Notes under the pieces: model-generated | Databases searched by the model: none | What the model saw: the letters and a program-made list of their open reading frames with translations, nothing else | What the model was told of the DNA's origin: nothing | From: Planctomycetota bacterium | Lineage (GTDB): Bacteria > Planctomycetota > PUPC01 > DSUN01 | DNA length: 24,138 bases | Direction of reading: 5' to 3' | Assembly: GCA_016872875.1 (NCBI GenBank) | Contig: VGYW01000086.1 | Coordinates: forward strand, 1 to 24,138 | Program-made: the position numbers and the translations under genes | In this document: one piece after another, positions 7,701-16,700 of the stretch | Position numbering within the stretch: the first letter of the stretch is position 1 | Layout: each line of letters begins with the position of its first letter

Positions 7701-10700
7701 GACGGGTACACGTTCTCTGTCACGTACAACGCCGGCACGGGCAACGACGTGGTTCTCCAGAGGATCGGCACGATCTTCACCTGGGACGGCAACGGCGGCG
7801 CGGGCGCGAGCGTGGACTGGAGCACCGGCAACAACTGGAACCGGGGCAATGCTGTCCCCACGGATGGCGATACGCTCATCTTCGCCGGCACGGATAAGAC
7901 CACCAACAACAATGACCTCACGGGCATGACCTTCGCCTCCATCACGTTCAGCGCCGGCGGCTTCACCATCAATGAGAAGGTCGCCGGCACCAACGGCATC
8001 ACCCTCACCGGCGGCATCGCGAACAACTCTGGCACCAACGTGCTCAACCTCCCGATCACGCTGTCCGGCAACCAGCCCTTCAGCGCGGCAGCAGGGACCA
8101 CCCTGACCGTCGGGGGCACGGTAAACGGCGCCGCCACGCTCACCCTCAACAACCCAGGCACCATCACCTTCGGAGGCCAGGTGGGCAACTCCACGCCGCT
8201 CACGGGCATCACTGCCGAGAACAACGGCGCGCTCACCTTCCAAAACTCCCTCCAGGCTGGCACGGTGGACCTCACGGGGCGGACCGGCGGGACGGTCGCC
8301 TTCCAGGGCGACACCACCGTCACCACCGCCTTCACCACCGCGAACGCGGCCTACAACGTCTCCCTCACCGGCACCACCAACAGCATCGCCGGCCTCACCG
8401 AGTTCCTCAACACCGGCACTGTCACCCTCGGCAATGCCGCAGGCGACACGCTGACCTTCACCGGCGGACTCGAAACCTCCGGCAACCTCACCAACCCCAG
8501 CTCCACCACCATCTCAGGCACCGTCCGCACGGCAGGCACCGCGGCCACACTCGGCGCAACCACCGTCTCCGGCGTCTCCACGCTCGACACCACGAACAAC
8601 GGAGGCTCGGCCGTCGCAGGGGCGGTCTCCTTCTCCGGCAACATCAATGCGCTGAACCTCCTGGCCAACCACTCCCTCACCATCCGCACCAACAGCACGA
8701 CCGACGCGGGCATCTCGCTCCAGAACGTGGGCAATTCCACGGCGCTCGGCTCGTTCATCACCAATGCCGGCAGCGGGACCGTCACCCTCAACGGCACGCA
8801 GATACGAACCACCCGCGCCGGCGGCGGCTCGGGCCTCGTCCAGATCGGCAGCGGCCTCAAGCTCACCGCCGACACCACCATCACTACGCTTGGTGGGCTG
8901 GTTGACCTCTCGACCGCAACGGTGTACTGCGATACCGCAGGGCCACACACCCTGTCCATTGACACCACGGAGCCTGGGGCGCTGCCGGCCGGCAACATCT
9001 CACTCTCCAGCTTCGACCAGATCTACAGCGGAGATGTCGGCACGTTCGTCAACAGGCTCACGCTCACCGCGAACGACGCAAATGGAAACGGGAACCTCAC
9101 CTTTGTGGGCGGCAGCATCCTTCTGGACACGGACGGGGCCACCAAGGCTGACCTCGTTTTCACCGGCGGCGACATCCTGGTGGGCGGCACCACGGCGATT
9201 GACACCTACAGCAGCGGCACCACGGCGGCCGGTGTCGTGAACTTCGGCTCCTCGAACATCTACGCCACCGTCGCTGGCCAGACCCTGAGCCTCAACACCG
9301 ACCGCAGTGGGGGGACCGCTGGCAACATCACCATCGGGGTGGTGGACAACAAGGGTGGGGCCCAGCAGCTCCTCGGCGGCCTCACGCTCTCGGCCGACGG
9401 CACCACGGACGGCACAATCACGCTCAATGACAGCGTTGGCACGTCCGGCCCCATCTCGTTCACCGGTATCGCGACGATGATGAAGAGCCTAACCCTCCGG
9501 AGCGGCAGCGGAGCCATCAACGTCGCCTCGATCACCGATGGCGCCAGCAGCTTCACCCTGACCCTCCAGGACAACACCGCGGCCTCCACGGGCGCCGTCA
9601 CCTTCTCTGGCCCGGTCACTGTAGCCGGGCTGACGACGTTTGGCCAGAACTACAGCGTCGCCCTGCACGGCGGCGGGACCATCGGCAGCGCGGTCAACTT
9701 CCTGAACACCGGCACCGTGACCCTGGGCGACAGCTCCGGGGACAGCTTGGCAGTGTCCGGCCAGCTTACCACGACGGGGAACCCCACGAACCCGAGCAGC
9801 ACGCGCATTGGGGGCACCATTGACACTTCGGGCAACCTGCTGCGCGTTGGCACGGCTACCGTGCTCGCCGACTCCATCGTCAACACCGGCGCGGGGCAGG
9901 CCCGGTTCCTGGGCACCCTCAACGCCAGCGGCGCCAACCACTCCCTGACCATCAACACGACCGGCACCGTCACCCTCTCCGATATCGGCACGGCTGGTCC
10001 CAACTACCTCAGGGCGCTGCTCGTCCCCTCCGCGACCACCATCAACGTCACGGGCAACGTCACGACGGCGGGCACGGCGCCAGGCACTGACGCCATCTAT
10101 CTCAATGGCAGCACCAGCATTATGCTCGACGCGGGCGTGACCACGACCCTGGCCTCCGGCGGGGGGCGCATCCGCCTCGATGGCAGCGCTGTTCAGGCCA
10201 GTGGCGCGAGTGCGAGCCTGCTACTCGACGCGGGCGCAGGCCAAGTGGCCATTGACGCGCCGATCACCGACACCGATATCACCACCCTCTCGATCAGAGG
10301 CGGGCCTACAACCCAGAGCGAGCGGATCGTACTGAGCAACCTCGTCCTCAGAGGGGCTGGCCCCTTCACGCTTGAGCATGCGAGCAACGACATCGCGATC
10401 CTCGCGGCAGATACCACGGGCTCCATTAGCTACCGAGATGCCGACCCGCTTCGCGTGGCCAGCGTGACCGACGCCATTGGCACGGTCAACGGCATTACGA
10501 CAACCAATCAAAACGTCAGTCTTCGCGCCGGCGACATCATCCGCATCGGCGACGACACGGGCCAGGACATCAACGTAGGGTCCGGCACCGTCACCCTCAA
10601 CTCCGCTCTGAACGGCATCGAGGAGCGGTCGGGCTCCACCATCACAGCAGGCGCGCTCCTGCTTCTGAGCTCCGGCTCCGGAGACGCCTGCACGTTGAAC

Positions 10701-13700
10701 CAGCCGAACGTGGTCGGCACCCTGGCGGCGAACGTTAACGGCGCGCTCGGTTTCACGAACAACGCCGCTTTGACGATTGGCACCGTTGGCAGCACGCTCG
10801 GGATCACCACCACCGCTGATAACGTCACACTGACTCTGACCGGCGCCGGCAGCCTGCTCACGATAGGCACTCCGCCGCCTCCAGCCGCTGGCGGCGAGGA
10901 CATCAGCGTGGGCAGTGCTTCGGTGACGCTCAACAGCGCTGGGGGCGCGACCCAGAACGCGGGCTCTATCATAAACGCCACGTCGCTCATCCTCCAGGGC
11001 ACTGGGCCCTACACCCTGAACCAGACGAACACCCTGAGCAATCTCAGCGCGACCGTCACTGGTTCCGTCACTCTCGTCAACAGCGGGGCCATCACCGTGG
11101 ACGCCGCCACACTAACGAATGGCGCGTTCGATCTCACGGCGTCAACGGTTGGCCTGAACGCCAACATCTCCGCTGACACGGGCATCGCGCTGAGGGGCAA
11201 TGTTGAGCTCTACTTTGCAGATCGCACGCTGTCCACGGGAACAGGTGCCGGCGACATCCTGATCACTGGAAACGTTGATGATTTCAACAATCCCGACCGC
11301 CTCTTTACGCTGACGGCTGGCACCGGCGATATCACTCTTCAGGGCATCCTCGGCAGCCCCGTGAAGCTCGAGTCTGTGATCGTCAACAGCGCTACAACCC
11401 TTACCCTCAATAGAGTGGACACCACCCAAGACCAGAGCTACACGGCCACCAACATCGTTTTCAACGGTAACTGCACCGGGCGGAATATCACCGTATCTGG
11501 AGCGACGAACCTCACCCTGCGCGGCGTTACAAGCACCGGAGACCAGAGCTACACGGCCACCAACATCAATCTTCTGGGCACGACCTACACCACTGACCTC
11601 GGCGACAACGACACTATCACCTTCAACGGTATCGTGTCCCCCGGTGGGCAGGGCACCATCCAGAGCGTGAACATTACTGTGGCCCAGCCGAAAAACGCCG
11701 GGGACGACACTAGCAGGGTCATCTTCGCCAGCGGCTCGCAGCTCTACATTGATGTGAACGCCGCGGGCACGGTCTGCGACGTGTTCAATATTGTCGGCGG
11801 CAAGCTGGACCTGGGTGGCACCACCACGATTGTGAGCGGCAATCTCGCAGGTGTCGCGCCCGCGGCGCCGCTGACCATTCTTACTAACGACAACACGGAC
11901 CAGATCAAGAACCCCGGGAATACCGCAGCCACCCTGAGCGGCGTCGAATTCCTCGTGAACTACACTGCGGGGTCGAACACCAACGACATCCAGATCGAGC
12001 AGGTCGGGAGCTGGTGCGTATGGAATGGCAACGGCGCCAACGACCTCTGGTCCAACGCAGCCAACTGGGTGGGCGGCAAGATACCGCAGGATGATGTTGC
12101 CATCAGATTCCTCAGCGATCCCGGCACCTTTGTCTCCATATACGATACCGGTATTGCTGATACGAACCTCTCCATCAAGGCCATCGAATTCGTCGTGGGT
12201 GGGTTCAACGTCTCCGCCCAGGCGCCTAACGCCATCACGTTGGCTTCCGGTGGGATCGTCAATCAGGCTGGCACCAATACGATCAGTATCCCTCTCACCC
12301 TTAGCCACTCGCAGACGTTCCGCGTGCAAACAGCGGCGGGTGTTCTGAACGTGAACGGTGCTGTGGGTCTCGGCGCCGGCGCGGGCCTCAATCTCCAGGG
12401 CGCCGGTGCGGTCGTCTTCGGCGCTGGTGGTAGCATCACGGGCGCGCAGACGGTGACTGTGGGGATGGACAGCGGCGTTGGCAGCACCGGCACGGCCACC
12501 TTCAATGGGCCAGTGCAGGTCAGCTCCGTTGTTGTTTCCGACAGTAAAGGCGTCACGTTTGGCGGCACGCTCCAAGCAGCCACCGTGAACCTCCAGAACA
12601 CGACCGGCGGCATCACGTTCGGCGGCGAGACGACTACTACGACCCTCACCGTCGGCAGCGGCGCCTTTGACGTCTCCTTCACGGGCACGGGAGCAAGCAA
12701 CAGGATCACCGACGCTGTAGATTTCCAGAACACCGGAACCCTGACGCTGGGCGACGGCGGAGACACGATCCGGTTCGATGGCGGGCTGACTCACACGGCG
12801 GGCCCAACCACCATCAACGGCACGGTGCGCACAAGTGGCGGCGCAGTATCCCTCGGCACCACAACGATAGCGGGCATCTCAACGATCGATACGGCCTGGG
12901 TATCGGCGACCGCCGGCCAGGTCTCGTTCAGCGGCAACATCAATGGTGTGGACGCCACCGCTACCAATTACAGGCTTAGCATCAACACGGACGCCGCCAC
13001 GACCGATGCCGACGTGGCACTCCAAGCGGTTGGCAACACCTGGGCTCTCGGCCTGCTCGACGTGCAGGCCGGCACCGGCACCATCACCCTCAACGGCGAC
13101 GTTGCTACGGCCGGCGCGCTCACCCTTGCGGGCAACACGAGGATACCCGGCGCGACCACACGGACGCTCGCCTCTGGCGGCGGCACAATCACCCTTGCAG
13201 GTCCCAGCGTGCAGGGCCTGGCTGCCGGCGCCAACCTCACGCTGAACGCCGGCACGGGCGCCGTGGTCATCAACGCCCCCATCAGCACTAACATCACCAC
13301 CCTCTCCATCACCAGTGGCGACGGCACTACTGGCACCGGCCAGACCCAGCCCATCACTGTCACTAACCTCCTGCTCCTTGGCAGGGGACCATACGGCCTG
13401 ACCGACCCGAGCAACAACGTTGACACCCTCGCTGCGAACCTCGACACCGGAAACAGCGTTGCCACCTCCCTGAGCTTCACCAACAACGGTTCACTCACGG
13501 TTGGCACCGTAAGCACAACCAACGGTGTGAAAACGACAGACGACAACGTGGCTCTCACCCTGACTGGCGGCGGCAGTTCGTTGACGATAGGCACGGCGAC
13601 GGTGGGCCAGAGCATCGACGTTGGTGCGGGCACCGTGACCCTGAACAGCGCTAACGGCGTGACAGAGGTGGGCGACGGGCCAGGGGGGAACCCGGACTCC

Positions 13701-16700
13701 ATCATCAACGCCACGAGGCTCCTGCTCCTCGGCGCGGGCACGTTCACCCTCGACCAGGCCAACACCGTGGGCACGCTCGCTGCGAACCTCGACACCGGAA
13801 ACAGCGTTGCCACCTCCCTGAGCTTCACGAACAACGGCTCGCTCACGATTGGCACCGTAGGCACTACCAACGGCATCACAACCACGGCCGATCACGTCGC
13901 TCTCACCACGAGCGGCGTCGGCAGTTCGCTGACGATAGGCACGGCGGCGGCGGGCCAGAGCATCAACGTTGGTGCGGCCACCGTGACACTCAACAGCGCT
14001 AACGGTGTGACGGAGGTCGGCGACGGGCCAGGTGGGAACCCCGACTCGATCATCAACGCCACGAACCTGCTGCTGCTCGGCACGGGCGCGTTCACGCTTG
14101 AGCAGGCCAACACCGTAGGCACGCTTGCCGCGAACGTCACCGGCTCGATCAGCTACACGGATGCCAACGCGCTCGCCATCGGCACGGTGACCCATATTGA
14201 CGGGATCACAACCACAAGCGGGATCACTGCGACAGGGAACGTCACGCTCAACGCAGGCGGGGCAGTGACCCAGACGCAAGTCATCTCGGCTCCTGGGCTG
14301 CGCCTCCTGGGCACCGGGCCTTACACCCTCGGCCTGGCCAACACGGTCGGCACCCTCGCGGCAAATCTCGACACAGGGGCCAGTGTTGCGACCTCCCTCA
14401 GCTTCACCAACAACGGCTCGCTCACGGTGGGCACTGTTGGCACCACGAACGGTATCACAACCACCGCCGATGACGTGACTCTCACCTTGACCGGCGCCAC
14501 CAGCCTGCTCACAATAGGGACGTCAGGGGTGGGCCAGAGCGTCAGCGTTGGCGCGGCCACCGTGACGCTGAACAGCGCTGGGGGTGTCACGGAAGTCGGC
14601 GATGGCGCCGGGGTTAATCCCGACTCGATCATCAACGCCACGAATCTCCTCCTGCTTGGCAGCGGGACGTTCACGCTGAACCAAGCGAACACGGTGGGCA
14701 CCCTCGCAGCGGAGACCACTGGCGCCATCACCTACAGGGACCTCGATGCCCTCACTATCGGCACATTGGGTGGTAAGCCCGGAATCAAGACCAACGGGGG
14801 TGCGCTCTCCATCACATCCACCAATACCACCACCACGAACCCAGCGGCCAACGTTGATGCAGGCGCTGGCACTGTGGATTTCTACGGCACGGTCACTGTG
14901 CCCGAAACGAGCATCGCTGGGGCGGAGTGGCAGATCACGGGCAGCACCGTGACCTTCCACAACGATCTCCAGATGGGCACCCCCTGGACGGGCGACGACA
15001 CGACCACCCCCACCCAGCGGCTCATCATCAATGGCAACCTCGCCCTCTCCGACACCGCCACCCTCCACGTCCAGATCGGCTCCACCAACGAGTCCGTGGA
15101 CAAGATCACCGTCAACGGCTCGGTCGCCCTCCTCTTCAGCCCGATTCCCCCGAACTGGCCGTCCCTCGACGCCAAGCTGGTGGACCTCGACAACCCCCCC
15201 GACACAGGGACCACCTTCACCGTCATCACCAACAACCCGCCGCCCGAGCCCGCGCCCGACCCCGTCTTCGGCCTCTTCCGCGAGCTCGGCCAGGTGGACG
15301 CCAACAGCCACATCTTCGGCATCAACTACGCGGCCATTGACGGAAATGACGTCCAGCTCTCCAAGTTCCCCAGCACCCGCTACTGGGACGGCGGCGCGGC
15401 CAGCCCGCTCGACGCGAACTGGATGAACAGGTTCAACTGGGAGGGCGACGCCCGGCCCGTCGCCGGCGACACCCTCGTCTTCACCGGCACGGTGAAGACG
15501 ACCACGGACAACAACTTCCCGACAGCCACTTCGTTCGCGGTGATCAGGTTCGCCACGGACGTGCTGCACCCGACCTTCAGCGACTTCACCCTCAACGGCG
15601 CCGCCATCGCGCTCACCCAGGCCATTGACAACAACATCGGCTCCAACGCCATCAACCTCCAGACGGGCCTGAATGGGATCACCGTGGCGTCGGGCGCCAC
15701 CTTCACCGCGCTCGGCGGCACCACCCTCAACCTCAACAGCCCCGTCACCGCCAACGCCGCCCTCGCCATCACTGGCGCCGGCACCACTAACGTCAATGGG
15801 GCCGTGACCCTGAACGCCGCCCTCACGCTCACCAACTCCGGCCCCGTCAACTTCACCAACTCCGTGGACGGCGCGCAGACCGCGACCCTGAACGGCGCCG
15901 GCCTCACCACCTTCTCCGGCCAGGTCGGCAACGCCACCCCGCTGAACACCCTCGACGTCCAGAACACCGGCGGCCTCACCTTCACCAACACCTTCAACGC
16001 CGCCACCGTGAACCTCCAGGCCACCAACACCGGCGCCGTAGCGTTCCAGGACAACGCGGACATCACGACCGCCCTCAACGTCCCGGGCGGCGCATTCCCC
16101 GTCTCCTTCACCGGCGGCGCCACCAACGTGGCCGGACCCGCCGCCACCACCTTCTCCAACACCGGCGGCCTCACCCTCGGCAACGGGGACGGCGACGTTC
16201 TGACCTTCAGCGCGGCCGGCGGCCTGAACACCGGCACCAACGCCGTCAGCGCCCAGGGCACCGTCCGCACCAACGGCCAGCCGATGAGCATCGGCCTCGG
16301 CGGCGGCCTCACCGTCCCCGGCGGCACCCTCATCCTCGCCACCAACAACACCGTCCCGGCCGGCAACACCCTCACCGTCGGCGCCGTCACCGCCGGCGGC
16401 AACAACCTCACCCTCAACGCCGGCGCCGGCGGGGCCGTGACCGTGGCCTCGCTCGCCAGCGGCGGCACCCTCACCCTCCAGAACGCCGCCTCCTTCGCCT
16501 TCACGGGCGACGTGACGGCCAACACCCTCGCCACGACCGCCAACCCCTACAGCGTCGCCTTCACCGGCGGCGGCACGATCACCACTGACACGAACTTCCT
16601 GAGCACGGGCGCGGTCACGCTCGGGAACGACGTGGGCGACAGCCTGACCTTCACGGGCGGCCTCGACACGACCGGCGGCCCCAGCGGCACGAACCTCGCC

